Source: CAZLYK01 sp964563495
Lineage (GTDB): Bacteria > Acidobacteriota > Blastocatellia > RBC074
Reading direction: 5' to 3'
Length of the DNA stretch: 64,000 nucleotides
Assembly: GCA_964563495.1 (NCBI GenBank)
Contig: CAZLYK010000010.1
Span: 4,967 to 68,966 of the forward strand
A model generated the notes under the pieces. It was not told the origin of the DNA and searched no databases. It saw nothing but the letters and a program-made list of their open reading frames with translations. Shown here one piece after another: positions 8,930 to 19,408 of the stretch. Each line of letters starts with the position of its first letter. Within the stretch, counting starts at the first letter, position 1. Position numbers and translations under genes: made by a program.

Positions 8930-10462
8930 CTATTGAGTAAGCGAGCTTGAGCCAGTGCGGCGCGTTTTCATGAGTAAAAGATAGAGTAGAAATCCGACGA
9001 CGAAGGTGACAAACCACGCGTATGTGTAAAGGGTGTCGAAAAAAATCGGCTGAGCGATCCGCCCGCCCGGCGTCGAAGCCGCCCGGATGAATCCGGGAAC
9101 GACCGGGGCTATGGCGAGGGCCAGAGCCGTAACCGCACGCCAGTTGAAGCCGTTCGAGTAGAGATATTGCCCGTGCGGGTCGAAGAGTGCGGCCAGATCC
9201 AGGCGCTGCTTGCGCAAAACCCAGTAATCGCAGATCAAAATTCCGGCGATCGCGCCCATCAGTCCCGAATAGCCGATCAGCCAGGTGAAGATGTAATCGC
9301 CCATCGAAGCGAGCAGCTTCCACGGCATCATGAGAACGCCTATCACCGCCGTGATTAATCCTCCGCCGACATATGAGATCAGCCTCGGGTTGAGGTTTGA
9401 GAAATCGTTCGACGGCGAGACGACATTCGCCGCCATATTGGTCGTGATCTGTGCGGCGAAGATCACGACGGTGGCAAACAGAATGACCGCCAGACTGTCG
9501 AAGCGCGCCATGAGGTCCACCGGATTGGGGATCGGCGTTCCGTAAATCAGTAAGGTCGCGCTGGTGACGGCCACGCCGATGAAGGCGAAGGCCGTCATGG
9601 TCAGCGGCAGGCCGAGCGCCTGCCCGAGCATCTGCGAACGCTGCGATCGCGCGTACCGGGTGAAGTCGGGTATGTTCAGACTGAGCGTCGCCCAGTAACC
9701 GACTGAAGCCGTAAGCGCGCCCGGAAAGATGACCCAGAAATTATTCCGCTGTCTGATCAGGGCGCTCGATTCCCGCAGCACGCGCCCCAGTCCGCCGGCG
9801 CGCGATGAAGCCCACCAGAGCAAAACTGCGCCACCCGCGAGCAAGAGCGGGGCCGACCACGATTCCAGGTACTTGATGCCCTCGACGCCTTTGAGGATGA
9901 TAAAGACCTGAATCACCCAGAAGATCGTCGCCGCGATCCAGGTGTGGACCGCGACGCCGAAGACGGAAGCGCCGTCAAACAGGTTGCCCCAATTGTTCGA
10001 CATCTTGCCTAAGAGGGCGTCGATCGCCGCGCCACCGATCCAGGTTTGAATTCCGAACCACCCGCAGGCGACGACAGCGCGTAGGATCGCGGGAATATTG
10101 GCGCCTTTGGTTCCGAAGGAAGCGCGGCAAAGCACCGGAAAAGAGACGCCATACTTGGTTCCGGCGTGAGCGTTGAGGATCATCGGGATGAGGACGATGG
10201 TATTGCCGAGCAGGATCGTCAGCATCGCCTGCTGCCAGTTCATGCCCGCCTCGATGAAGCCGCCCGCGAGCGTGTAGGTGGTGATGACCACGCTCATCCC
10301 GATCCAGAGCGCCGCGATATTCCAGGTCGACCACGTCCTTTCCCTGATCGTGGTCGGCGCGAGGTCGGGGTTCCAGAGCGGGCTCGATGAAACGTCTGTC
10401 TTTAGTTCTACAAAATCGCGCCGGGAAGACTCAATTCCGGTTCTGGTCGTGTCGGTCGCCAT
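8930..10462 (-). CDS. NCS1-family nucleobase/hydantoin:cation symporter
   Basis: About 510 residues with some twelve hydrophobic segments, of the nucleobase:cation symporter-1 family. Typical stretches are WNIAALWIGMSV in the first helix, GTKYGVSFPVLCRASFG after the second, and NIPDFTRYARSQ mid-protein. The gene lies 18 bases after hydA and 35 bases before the nitrilase gene, so it probably imports the operon's substrate (uracil, hydantoin or allantoin). Two ATGs are possible. A GGGTGAG directly abuts the one at 10468, whereas the one at 10462 has about 6 bases of spacing and is preferred. Confidence 0.9.
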   Translation of the reverse strand: MATDTTRTGIESSRRDFVELKTDVSSSPLWNPDLAPTTIRERTWSTWNIAALWIGMSVVITTYTLAGGFIEAGMNWQQAMLTILLGNTIVLIPMILNAHAGTKYGVSFPVLCRASFGTKGANIPAILRAVVACGWFGIQTWIGGAAIDALLGKMSNNWGNLFDGASVFGVAVHTWIAATIFWVIQVFIILKGVEGIKYLESWSAPLLLAGGAVLLWWASSRAGGLGRVLRESSALIRQRNNFWVIFPGALTASVGYWATLSLNIPDFTRYARSQRSQMLGQALGLPLTMTAFAFIGVAVTSATLLIYGTPIPNPVDLMARFDSLAVILFATVVIFAAQITTNMAANVVSPSNDFSNLNPRLISYVGGGLITAVIGVLMMPWKLLASMGDYIFTWLIGYSGLMGAIAGILICDYWVLRKQRLDLAALFDPHGQYLYSNGFNWRAVTALALAIAPVVPGFIRAASTPGGRIAQPIFFDTLYTYAWFVTFVVGFLLYLLLMKTRRTGSSSLTQ

Positions 10463-10480
10463 GGTCATCTCACCCGTCTC

Positions 10481-11872
<1,392 letters not shown>

Positions 11873-11898
11873 GGTCCACTCTCCAGATGATAGCGAAT

Positions 11899-14800
11899 TT
11901 ATTTCTCGAGCTTTCTTCCCGCATTGAGCTGGTCGAAATTCAGAATAGCGTTGAAGACCAGGAAGTAACTCCCCTGAGTTTCGGCGCGCCAGAACGGGTT
12001 GTTGGAGAAGAGCAGGACGTGGCCCTGCTCGACCGGGACGTCGATCACCGCGGCGTGCTGCGCGATCTCGTTGCCGGCTTCGAGCAGTCCTGAAACCAGC
12101 AACTCGCGCGCGTCGGCGTAACGCAGGATTACACGAGGACGGGCCGAAGGCGGAATCAGATAGACGGCGTTGCGCGCCATCTCAGCCGTCACCGGCGCGG
12201 CTTCCCAGACTTCAGACTTGGGTTCCTCGGGGATCTCCGCGGGCGGGCGATTTTGCACCGTGTCCGGGTCGTCGATTGTCCCGCGACCGGTCATGCGATC
12301 GCCGCCCTCCGGCGAGGGCCTTCGGCCGCCTCTGCCTCCCGCCATATTGCTCAGATTGAAGATCGGCCCGCTCGAACAAAAGATGGCCAGATTATCGCCA
12401 TAGCCGTAAAGGACGGGGCTGGCCGCGTCGACGATCTTTGAGCGAACGACCGTGCCGGGCGCTCTCAATCGCTGCGACGAAGCGGTCGAGACTCCCGGCG
12501 TGAATCCGAGCGTGACCGCGAAAATTGAAGTGTCGTTGGCGGTGATCAGCAATCCGCCGCGCCTGACGAAGTTCTCAAGATTGGCCAGACCCGACCAGCC
12601 CAGGCCTGGACGCATATCATCGGTCGAATCAATCTTGCCGATGTTCGGTGTCAGCTCGGTCGTCTTCCACGGCAGCGGGTTGCCGAACCTGGGAATGCCG
12701 CTGATGATCTGCTGCGGATTGGCGCGGCCTACGGGCGCGAAGATGATCACGTCGTATTTGGCGTTGAGGTTGTCGTCTTTGGCTGCGTCCTGGGTGCTCA
12801 TGTAATCGAAAGGGACTTTGTAGCGGTCGAACTCCAATCGCCACCAGCCTTCATCCTGTGTGCTCAACCAGGTATGCATCAACGCTATCCGCGCGGCTTT
12901 GATCGGATGGGATTTGACCTGCGGAGCGGCGTCAGTCGCATAAATCTTCAACCCCAACTCGCCCGCCGCCCGGTCAACCTCGCCCTGGCTGACGCCCCGG
13001 ATAATGAATGAGCCGCGATTGAATTTTGTCCCGGCGGCTTCAAACGGCTCTTCGGCCGACTCAAACGCCGCGCCTTTGAAACGATAACGCAGTGTGACCA
13101 GCGTGTTGTCTGCGTTGTGATTGACCAGAAAGATCGAGCCGTGACCCTCCACGCCGCCCACCGCTTTGACTTCGCCGCTCACCTTCTCAGCCGCCGCATC
13201 GAGGACTTTGAGGTCGGTCACGCGGACGACCTGGACGTTGCCCAGATCACCAAAGGTCCAGGCGGTGTCATCGTAGATATTTCGCTGCGGATCGTTCGGA
13301 GACCAGTATTGGTAATCGAGCATCATATCGGCGATGCGGCTGTAAGGCTGATCCATCCGGACGATGTAGCTGCCCGCCGGGAATTGGCGCGAGCCCGGCT
13401 CCTGCGAGGCATTCCCGCCATTTGAACCGGCTGCGGCGCGCGCCGGCTTCTTCTTCGCCGGCAGGGTGACGGAGAACGGCGCGGTGGCGCGGTGAACCTC
13501 ACAGCCCTGCATCTGGAGCAGGCGAAGCAGCTCTGCCTGCCCGCCCGGACGCGGGTCATCGCCGGGGAAGACATAGGCCGCCGGACCCGACGTCTTCGGC
13601 TTGAGGATCGAGTTCTTGCTCTTCAGGTAGAAATTGCGGAGGAAGTATTGGTTGTTCGCGGCAAACTGGGCGAGCGAGACGAGCAGGCCCGTCTGCTGAT
13701 AATTGTTGTTGTTTCGCTGCGACCACCTGGCTTTCGGCAGCGGAGGGTTCTGTTTGTACCAGGTCCGCGAATATTCCGCCGGCGAGAGCGTGCGCTCGAC
13801 CGTATCGGCCCCGCCGTTGCCGAATGTTTCGTAGAGCCGGCTGATGCCGTTGTGCGACGCCGCGATGAACATGAGATAACTCGGCGACCAGGTGTCGAAA
13901 GTGCCGTAGGTGAAGACGCCGGGCATCCCCATCTTGGTCATCTCACCGACGTTGTTCCATCCGATCATGTGCCATTCATTGGTCAGGATCGGATCGAGCC
14001 AGGCGTTGTATGGTTCGGCGCCGACCGTGTTGTCGTAAAGGTAGGCGACCGATTCGTGCAGATCGTGGAGCACCTGCGGTCTCCAGTCGAGGTAGGTCTT
14101 GAGTACGTTCTGCGTCAGCTTGAGCGAGAGCCCCATCGAATCACGGTTGTTGTCGTGCGCGACGTAATGCCCCCAGTAGATCAGATTCGGCCAGTTCTTG
14201 TCCGGGTTGGCCAAATGCCAGTTGTAGATGTCCACCTGCCGGTCGCGCCCGTCGACTTCGACAACCGGCGTGATCAGCGTGATCGCCCCGTCGCGGATCG
14301 ATTTGATGTACTGGCTTTCGTCCACCGCCAAACGATAAGCCAGCTCCATGAGCGCCGTCGGTGAGCCGGTTTCGGGCGAATGAATCGTCCCGGTGATGTA
14401 GTAGACCGGGATTGTCTCGGCGATCAACTTCTCGGCTTCATCGTCGTTGAGATTGATCGCCCGCGGATCGGCGAGCCTGGCCAGTCGCGCCCGGTTCTCC
14501 TCCAGCTTTGCCAGGTTGGCTTCAGACGAGACGGCGACGGCGACCATCTCGCGGCCCTCTTCGGTCCGGCCGATGCTGAAGACTTTGACCCGCGGGCTGG
14601 CCTGTTCGAGCATTCGCATGTAGCGATAGACCTCGTGCGAATAAGGCAACTTGCCCGGCGCGCCCGCGATGTCGCCGATCACGGCTTTCGGCGTCGGGAC
14701 CGTCTTCGAGGCCGGCAGATAATCGGTGAGCGGTGAATTGAAGAAAGTCTCGGTCGTGTATTCACGGATCTTCTTTGTGTATTCCTCGTCAACCGGCTGC

Positions 14801-14916
14801 CTCGGATCACGACCCGGCTTGATCGTGACGGCGGTTTGCGCCAAGGCGTTGAGCGCCGTGCAGCCAAACAGACACAAGCTCAGAATAAAAAAACGGATAT
14901 ACTGACTGGTCTTCAT
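11899..14916 (-). CDS. secreted M14-family zinc carboxypeptidase, large
   Basis: A 1005-residue protein with a signal peptide (about residues 1-27). The peptidase M14 domain occupies roughly residues 90-420: zinc ligands H179-x-x-E182 (HSPETGS), substrate-binding NNRD at about 256-259, and the third ligand His in LHDLHES (H284 or H287). The long C-terminal half (about 500-1000) has a Gly/Ala/Ser-rich linker at 553-575. It then continues with a region that resembles glutamine-amidotransferase-like folds seen in such large M14 proteins, although I see no catalytic motif there. The ATG at 14916 is preceded by GCGAGG. Large secreted M14 proteins are frequent in Acidobacteriota and Bacteroidota. 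The substrate is unknown. Confidence 0.88.
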   Translation of the reverse strand: MKTSQYIRFFILSLCLFGCTALNALAQTAVTIKPGRDPRQPVDEEYTKKIREYTTETFFNSPLTDYLPASKTVPTPKAVIGDIAGAPGKLPYSHEVYRYMRMLEQASPRVKVFSIGRTEEGREMVAVAVSSEANLAKLEENRARLARLADPRAINLNDDEAEKLIAETIPVYYITGTIHSPETGSPTALMELAYRLAVDESQYIKSIRDGAITLITPVVEVDGRDRQVDIYNWHLANPDKNWPNLIYWGHYVAHDNNRDSMGLSLKLTQNVLKTYLDWRPQVLHDLHESVAYLYDNTVGAEPYNAWLDPILTNEWHMIGWNNVGEMTKMGMPGVFTYGTFDTWSPSYLMFIAASHNGISRLYETFGNGGADTVERTLSPAEYSRTWYKQNPPLPKARWSQRNNNNYQQTGLLVSLAQFAANNQYFLRNFYLKSKNSILKPKTSGPAAYVFPGDDPRPGGQAELLRLLQMQGCEVHRATAPFSVTLPAKKKPARAAAGSNGGNASQEPGSRQFPAGSYIVRMDQPYSRIADMMLDYQYWSPNDPQRNIYDDTAWTFGDLGNVQVVRVTDLKVLDAAAEKVSGEVKAVGGVEGHGSIFLVNHNADNTLVTLRYRFKGAAFESAEEPFEAAGTKFNRGSFIIRGVSQGEVDRAAGELGLKIYATDAAPQVKSHPIKAARIALMHTWLSTQDEGWWRLEFDRYKVPFDYMSTQDAAKDDNLNAKYDVIIFAPVGRANPQQIISGIPRFGNPLPWKTTELTPNIGKIDSTDDMRPGLGWSGLANLENFVRRGGLLITANDTSIFAVTLGFTPGVSTASSQRLRAPGTVVRSKIVDAASPVLYGYGDNLAIFCSSGPIFNLSNMAGGRGGRRPSPEGGDRMTGRGTIDDPDTVQNRPPAEIPEEPKSEVWEAAPVTAEMARNAVYLIPPSARPRVILRYADARELLVSGLLEAGNEIAQHAAVIDVPVEQGHVLLFSNNPFWRAETQGSYFLVFNAILNFDQLNAGRKLEK

Positions 14917-14999
14917 CGATTGCCTCGCTGGTTTGATTGTGGATGACAACAAACTCCCGCAAATCCCCCGGGTACGCGCGCAGCCTGCGCGCCGATCAA

Positions 15000-15590
15000 T
15001 CACAGGCGCGGTGTGACCAGGCCGGTCTGATCCTGATATTTTCCCGCACGATCGGCGTACGACACGTCGCAAAACTCATCCGATTCGAAGAACGTCACCT
15101 GGGCGATACCTTCGTTGGCGTAGATTCTGATCGGCAGATCGGCCGAGTTGGAAAATTCCAGCACCAGCCGGCCCCGCCAGCCCGGTTCGAGCGGCGTCGT
15201 GTTGACGATCAGACCGCTCCGCGCATAGGTCGATTTGCCCATGCATAGACCGATGACATTTTTCGGGATATTGAAAGTCTCGACCGTTACCCCGAGCGCG
15301 TATGAATGGGGCGGCAGCAGCCAGTATTGTGAGCCGTCTTCGGTCGAGCGGAGCGGAGCTTCGATCAGGGAGTTTTCGTCGAAATTTTTCGGATCGATCT
15401 CCGCGCTGGCGATCGGCGAGAAGACGCGAAATCCGTCCGAAGCCAATCGCAGATCATAACCGTATGAAGAGACGCCCGCGGAAATAATCCGATGCCCGTT
15501 GACCTCGCGGACCAGGTTCTCTTCGAAAGGGGTGATCATGCCGTGCTCACGACACATCTGCAAAATCCAGCGATCCGATTTGACGCTCAC
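15000..15590 (-). CDS. dcd: dCTP deaminase
   Basis: A 196-residue enzyme that deaminates dCTP to dUTP in thymidylate supply. The N-terminus SVKSDRWI is typical, and the motif MGKSTYARSGLIVNTTPLEPGW contains the catalytic glutamate (LEPGW). Length matches the trimeric Dcd family. The start is GTG at 15590, supported by GAGGAGAACC upstream and by alignment of the conserved N-terminus. It is transcribed away from the HU gene, with about 210 bases between them. A bifunctional dCTP deaminase/dUTPase cannot be fully excluded from motifs alone. Confidence 0.95.
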   Translation of the reverse strand: MSVKSDRWILQMCREHGMITPFEENLVREVNGHRIISAGVSSYGYDLRLASDGFRVFSPIASAEIDPKNFDENSLIEAPLRSTEDGSQYWLLPPHSYALGVTVETFNIPKNVIGLCMGKSTYARSGLIVNTTPLEPGWRGRLVLEFSNSADLPIRIYANEGIAQVTFFESDEFCDVSYADRAGKYQDQTGLVTPRL

Positions 15591-15689
15591 TAACCCGGTT
15601 CTCCTCAGATAGGAAATTCGAATTGGCTGAGTCTAGCCGATGTCAAATGGGGCCGCAAGTTTTGGAAAATTATGGACATGATCGTGAGC

Positions 15690-15718
15690 TTGACACCCAT
15701 GAGACCCATTTCTATAAT
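15690..15718 (+). promoter_or_regulatory. sigma-70 promoter of the first HU gene
   Basis: TTGACA at 15690-15695 and TATAAT at 15713-15718 with a 17-base spacer: both hexamers match consensus exactly. Transcription would start near 15725, giving a leader of about 75 bases before the GTG start of the HU gene. Confidence 0.9.
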
Positions 15719-15801
15719 GCGCCCGGCTTTAAGCGAGGATCCCAAACAATCAGACAAGCCTAGCGATCCCGGGCGCTTCCACATTTGGAAAGGGTATAAC
15801 T

Positions 15802-16065
15802 GTGATTAAACTTGACATCATTAATAATGTCGCCGAGAAGACGGGTGTGCCGAAGATGAAGGCTGAGACCGCGGTCGAGGCGCTTTTCGAAGCAATGAAG
15901 GAAGCCATGAAGCGCGGGGAGCGAATCGAACTGAGGGGCTTCGGCGTCTTCGTCGTCAAACCGCGCAAACGCGGCATCGGGCGCAACCCGCGCACCGGAA
16001 CCCAAGTCGCGATCCCCGAAGGTAAGACCATTCGCTTCAAACCCGGCAAAGAACTGCAGTCCTAA
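15802..16065 (+). CDS. HU/IHF-family DNA-binding protein (copy 1)
   Basis: An 87-residue nucleoid protein. The family signature GRNPRTGTQVAIPEG (the DNA-binding arm) is at residues 59-74, and the usual IRFKPGKEL ending is present. The start is GTG at 15802 with GGAAAGGG upstream. The gene stands alone between a consensus promoter (15690) and a strong intrinsic terminator (16082), as expected for an abundant protein. A second HU paralogue at 48748 shares the arm motif but differs at both ends. Confidence 0.95.
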   Translation: MIKLDIINNVAEKTGVPKMKAETAVEALFEAMKEAMKRGERIELRGFGVFVVKPRKRGIGRNPRTGTQVAIPEGKTIRFKPGKELQS

Positions 16066-16081
16066 TCCGACTGAAAAAAAT

Positions 16082-16113
16082 GAGGCTGTGATCCTCGGGA
16101 TCACAGCCTCTTT
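16082..16113 (+). terminator. intrinsic terminator after HU gene
   Basis: A perfect 13-bp stem (GAGGCTGTGATCC at 16082-16094 with its complement at 16098-16110), a 3-base loop and TTT after the stem; a run of seven A precedes it, so it may also work on the opposite strand. Confidence 0.9.
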
Positions 16114-16298
16114 GACCATCGCAGAGAGATCTTGAGACAAGCCGGCAGTCGTAGCAGTTACGACTCGTCTATTCCCTATTCGATCGCTGCGAGCGATTTC
16201 TCCATTCCCGCCGCCCGACTCGTCAACCAATCCTGCCAACGCAGTGATAACGCTTTCCAGCCTTTTGGTCTGGAGTCGGGCGGCTCGATGTTCTCAAA

Positions 16299-16619
16299 CT
16301 AATCGATCGCAGCGACTCGCATGCCCACATGACGACCCATGCGCTCACTCAGATACCACTTGTGATCGCGAATGCGGGACCACGCGGATCTGGCTTCGGA
16401 CGACGGCAAATCTATCCCAGCAAGTTTCCTCAAAACCAACCGTTCAACCTCGGCCAACTGGTTGGACCTTTCAATCACCTGGTCCAACCGATATGGTAAT
16501 CTCATTACTTCCCTCCTCCTCCTGCTACTTTCGCGACCGCCAGCTAAGGAGACAAATCCGCTTTCCATCCATCGCGAAAGTATGAGCGAATTATCGGGAT
16601 TTACCTGCCATTTGTCCAA
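16299..16619 (-). CDS. conserved-looking small protein, possibly a decayed gene
   Basis: An open frame of 106 codons from a TTG at 16619 whose translation looks like a real soluble protein: DKWQVNPDNSLILSRWMES, then an arginine-rich stretch and HKWYLSERMGRHVGMRVAA near the C-terminus. The frame stays open upstream to about 16670 with no ATG or GTG and no ribosome binding site. It ends abruptly after AAID with TAG. It may use a weak TTG start or be a remnant that has lost its start. I do not recognise the family with confidence. The region between it and the LysR gene (16620-16737) shows nothing else. Confidence 0.4.
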   Translation of the reverse strand: MDKWQVNPDNSLILSRWMESGFVSLAGGRESSRRRREVMRLPYRLDQVIERSNQLAEVERLVLRKLAGIDLPSSEARSAWSRIRDHKWYLSERMGRHVGMRVAAID

Positions 16620-16737
16620 CTCATTGTAGTAATCAATGCAATCAATTATCCTAATGGCTAGAACCCGGATTTAAGGTCCGGCGAGGTTGTCCGGGCCGGC
16701 ACAGACCGGCAGCTCAGAGGGGCGGAATGGAGAGAAT

Positions 16738-17667
16738 ATGGAGATGTCGCAGTTTCGCACGTTTCGCGCCGTGGCCGAAACGCTCAATTTCACGCGTGCG
16801 GCCGAGCGATTGCACCTTACGCAATCCGCGGTCAGCCATCAGATCAAGGCCTTGGAGGAGGAGTTGGGAGAGCCGCTCTTCATTCGGGCGAAGCGTGGCG
16901 TCAAGCTTTCGCAGGCGGGGAAGATCGCGCTCGAGTATGTAGAGCGGATACTCGACGAGGCCGAGGCCTTGCGCGAGATGATCTCGGGGCGCGAGCGGTC
17001 GCCGGTCGGGCGGGTGAGGGTCGCCGCGGCAACCCAGGCTTTCGTCTATCTGTTTGCCCCGCTCTTCGAGTCGTTTATGGATTCTCATCCGGGGATCGAC
17101 CTCTCCTTTCGGACGACGGTCAGCACGGACCAGACGGTGGCCGACATACTTAATGGCGCGGGTGATGTCGGGTTCGCTTCGGTCGCCGTCTATTCCCCGA
17201 ATTTACAGGTCACGAAATTATTCGAAGACGAGTTGGTGCTGGTGGTGGGCAAGGATCACCGGCTGGCCAAAAAGCGCTCGGCGACGGTCGAGGAGATCCA
17301 GCGGGAGAAGTTGATCCTCTTCGAGCGCGGCGCCTCGATCCGCCGATTCACCGAACATTTCTTCGATCAGATCGGGGTCCGGCCGGATCTGGCGCTGGAA
17401 TCAAACGATACATATTTCATCAAGCTCATGGTCGAGCGCGGCCACGGTGCATCGCTGCTGCCCAAGTGGGCAGTCCGCGACGAGGTCCTCTCGGGGCGAC
17501 TGGCGCAGCTTCAAATCACCGGCCACCGGCTGCGGCGTTCGGTCTCGCTCGTCTCGCTCGGTCGATTCCAGCCCTCACCGACCAGGGCCTTTATCGATTA
17601 CGTTTTGCGGCATAAATCGAGGCTCCAGGCGATGGCCGAAGGCGAGAGGAAACACAAAACACCGTGA
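16738..17667 (+). CDS. LysR-family transcriptional regulator
   Basis: A 309-residue regulator. The N-terminal winged helix-turn-helix (residues 1-60) has the classic LysR pattern FRAVAETLNFTRAAERLHLTQSAVSHQIKALE. The rest is a periplasmic-binding-protein-like effector domain. The ATG at 16738 follows GGAGAG at 5 bases; an ATG two codons later is a possible alternative. No divergent partner gene is next to it, so the target cannot be inferred. The next gene on the strand, at 17704, begins 36 bases after the stop. Confidence 0.93.
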   Translation: MEMSQFRTFRAVAETLNFTRAAERLHLTQSAVSHQIKALEEELGEPLFIRAKRGVKLSQAGKIALEYVERILDEAEALREMISGRERSPVGRVRVAAATQAFVYLFAPLFESFMDSHPGIDLSFRTTVSTDQTVADILNGAGDVGFASVAVYSPNLQVTKLFEDELVLVVGKDHRLAKKRSATVEEIQREKLILFERGASIRRFTEHFFDQIGVRPDLALESNDTYFIKLMVERGHGASLLPKWAVRDEVLSGRLAQLQITGHRLRRSVSLVSLGRFQPSPTRAFIDYVLRHKSRLQAMAEGERKHKTP

Positions 17668-17703
17668 CTGGACGGCGGCGCAGCCAACGTCTATCATCTA
17701 CAG

Positions 17704-18915
17704 GTGATTCCCGAACTACGCGAGCGATTCAACCACAACTTCACCGTCGATAAGTACGAACGATTTCTCCGGTCGCTGGAAGACGCGGTTGGCGCGAGGA
17801 TCGAGTTTCGCCCGTGTGAAACGCCGGTCTTTTTGCCGGCCAACCTGCTCGACGATATGCAGCAGTCGGCGCTGGAGATCGTCTCGCAACTGAGCACACC
17901 GGAATATTATCAGGCCTCGACTCGCGCGATCCCGGTTGAATATCGCGCTCCCGGTGAAGGCGCTCACCCATTATTCATCCAGGTCGATTTCGCGGTCACG
18001 CGGGATGAGCAAGGCGGGCTGGTTCCGAAGCTGATCGAACTGCAGGGCTGCGCTTCGCTCTATGCCTATCAATTGCTGCTGCCTCACGAATACCGGAAAG
18101 AGTTCGATCTGGGCGGGCTGGAATACCTGCTCAATCGCCTGACCGATCATGCCTATCTGGATCTTTTCCGGGAGGTGGTTTTGAACGGTCATCCCCCGGA
18201 AGAGGTAATCCTCATGGAGATCGAACCGGAGTCGCAGAAGACGCTTCCGGATTTTCTCATGACCGAGAAGATGATCGGAGTTCCGTCGGTCTGCATCACG
18301 GATCTGATCAAGCGCGGCCGGAAGCTCTGCTACCGGCGCGACGGTCGCGAGATAGAGATCAAGCGGCTCTACAACCGGGTGATCATCGACGAATTGGTTC
18401 GCAAAGGGGTCGCGAGCAGCTTCGATTTTCGCGAAGAGCTGGATGTCGAATGGGCGGGGCATCCGAACTGGTATTTCCGGATGAGCAAATTCTCGCTGCC
18501 ATTTCTCAATCACCGGCGGGCGCCGCGCGCCTGGTTTCTCGATCAACTGGACGGTTATCCGGACGATCTGGAAAATTTCGTGCTCAAGCCGCTCTTCTCG
18601 TTCGCCGGCAGCGGGGTCAAAGTCGACGTCACGCTGGAAGATCTGGATTCGCTGCCGGCAGCCAATCGCGGTGATTACCTGCTCCAGGAGAAGGTCGAAT
18701 ATGCGCCGGTGATCAAGACTAGGGATGAACCGAGCAAGGTCGAAGTCCGCTTGATGTATATCTGGCCCGAGCGAGCACCCCGGCCGCTGGCGGTGACTAC
18801 GCTGACCCGGCTGAGCAAAGGCGGGATGATGGGCGTCGATTTCAACAAAGAGAAGACCTGGGTTGGATCTTCCTGCAGCTTCTTCTACGGAGACAAGATC
18901 GAGAGAGAGGATTGA
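17704..18915 (+). CDS. ATP-grasp-like protein of unknown function
   Basis: A 403-residue soluble protein. The segment around residues 290-350 (FVLKPLFSFAGSGVKV, then LLQEKVEYAPVI and EVRLMYIW) has the look of an ATP-grasp nucleotide-binding site: a Lys in a strand, a Gly-rich loop, then acidic metal ligands. An earlier motif LIELQGCASLYAYQ recalls the N-terminal half of ligases of the glutathionylspermidine synthase type. I cannot assign a substrate. The start is GTG at 17704 with no ribosome binding site. A TATCAT hexamer at 17692-17697 ends 6 bases before it, so the mRNA may be leaderless. ruvX follows 24 bases after the stop. Confidence 0.6.
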   Translation: MIPELRERFNHNFTVDKYERFLRSLEDAVGARIEFRPCETPVFLPANLLDDMQQSALEIVSQLSTPEYYQASTRAIPVEYRAPGEGAHPLFIQVDFAVTRDEQGGLVPKLIELQGCASLYAYQLLLPHEYRKEFDLGGLEYLLNRLTDHAYLDLFREVVLNGHPPEEVILMEIEPESQKTLPDFLMTEKMIGVPSVCITDLIKRGRKLCYRRDGREIEIKRLYNRVIIDELVRKGVASSFDFREELDVEWAGHPNWYFRMSKFSLPFLNHRRAPRAWFLDQLDGYPDDLENFVLKPLFSFAGSGVKVDVTLEDLDSLPAANRGDYLLQEKVEYAPVIKTRDEPSKVEVRLMYIWPERAPRPLAVTTLTRLSKGGMMGVDFNKEKTWVGSSCSFFYGDKIERED

Positions 18916-18939
18916 GAAGGGGGGGTTGGTCCCGAGCAT

Positions 18940-19380
18940 ATGCGAGTCATGGCGATTGATTACGGCACGAAGGCGATCGGCGTAGCCATCTCGGATGAGA
19001 TGCGATTGTCGATCAGGCCCCTGACGACCATCCGGCGAAAGGGCATGAAGACCGCGGAGGCGATCGACCGCATTTGTTCGCTGGTCGGCGAACACGAGGT
19101 CGGAACGGTGGTTGTCGGCTTGCCGTTGAATATGGACGGGACGCGGGGCGAAGCGGCGCGGCGCGTCGAGAAATTCAGCGCCGACTTGCAAAAAAGACTG
19201 ACCACTCCGATTATCACCGTTGACGAACGGCTGACCTCATACGAAGCCGATCAGATTTTGAGAGAGATGGGAGTAAGTCAAAGTGAACGGCGGCTGCGTT
19301 CGGACGAATATGCCGCCGCGATCATACTCAAGGATTATCTGGTCTCAGAGGCGAGACAGAGCGCCGCCGAAAATTCCTGA
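18940..19380 (+). CDS. ruvX: RuvX/YqgF-type putative Holliday junction resolvase
   Basis: A 146-residue RNase H-fold nuclease involved in recombination or rRNA processing. The conserved start RVMAIDYGTKAIGVAIS carries the first catalytic Asp. VVVGLPLNMDGTRG is mid-protein and VDERLTSYEAD carries further acidic residues. Length is standard. The ATG at 18940 follows an AGAAGGGGGGG stretch at about 13 bases. It sits directly before mltG (28 bases), a pairing that is common in many bacteria. Confidence 0.93.
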   Translation: MRVMAIDYGTKAIGVAISDEMRLSIRPLTTIRRKGMKTAEAIDRICSLVGEHEVGTVVVGLPLNMDGTRGEAARRVEKFSADLQKRLTTPIITVDERLTSYEADQILREMGVSQSERRLRSDEYAAAIILKDYLVSEARQSAAENS

Positions 19381-19408
19381 CCCCCCACCTGACTGATCAA
19401 ATAAAACC

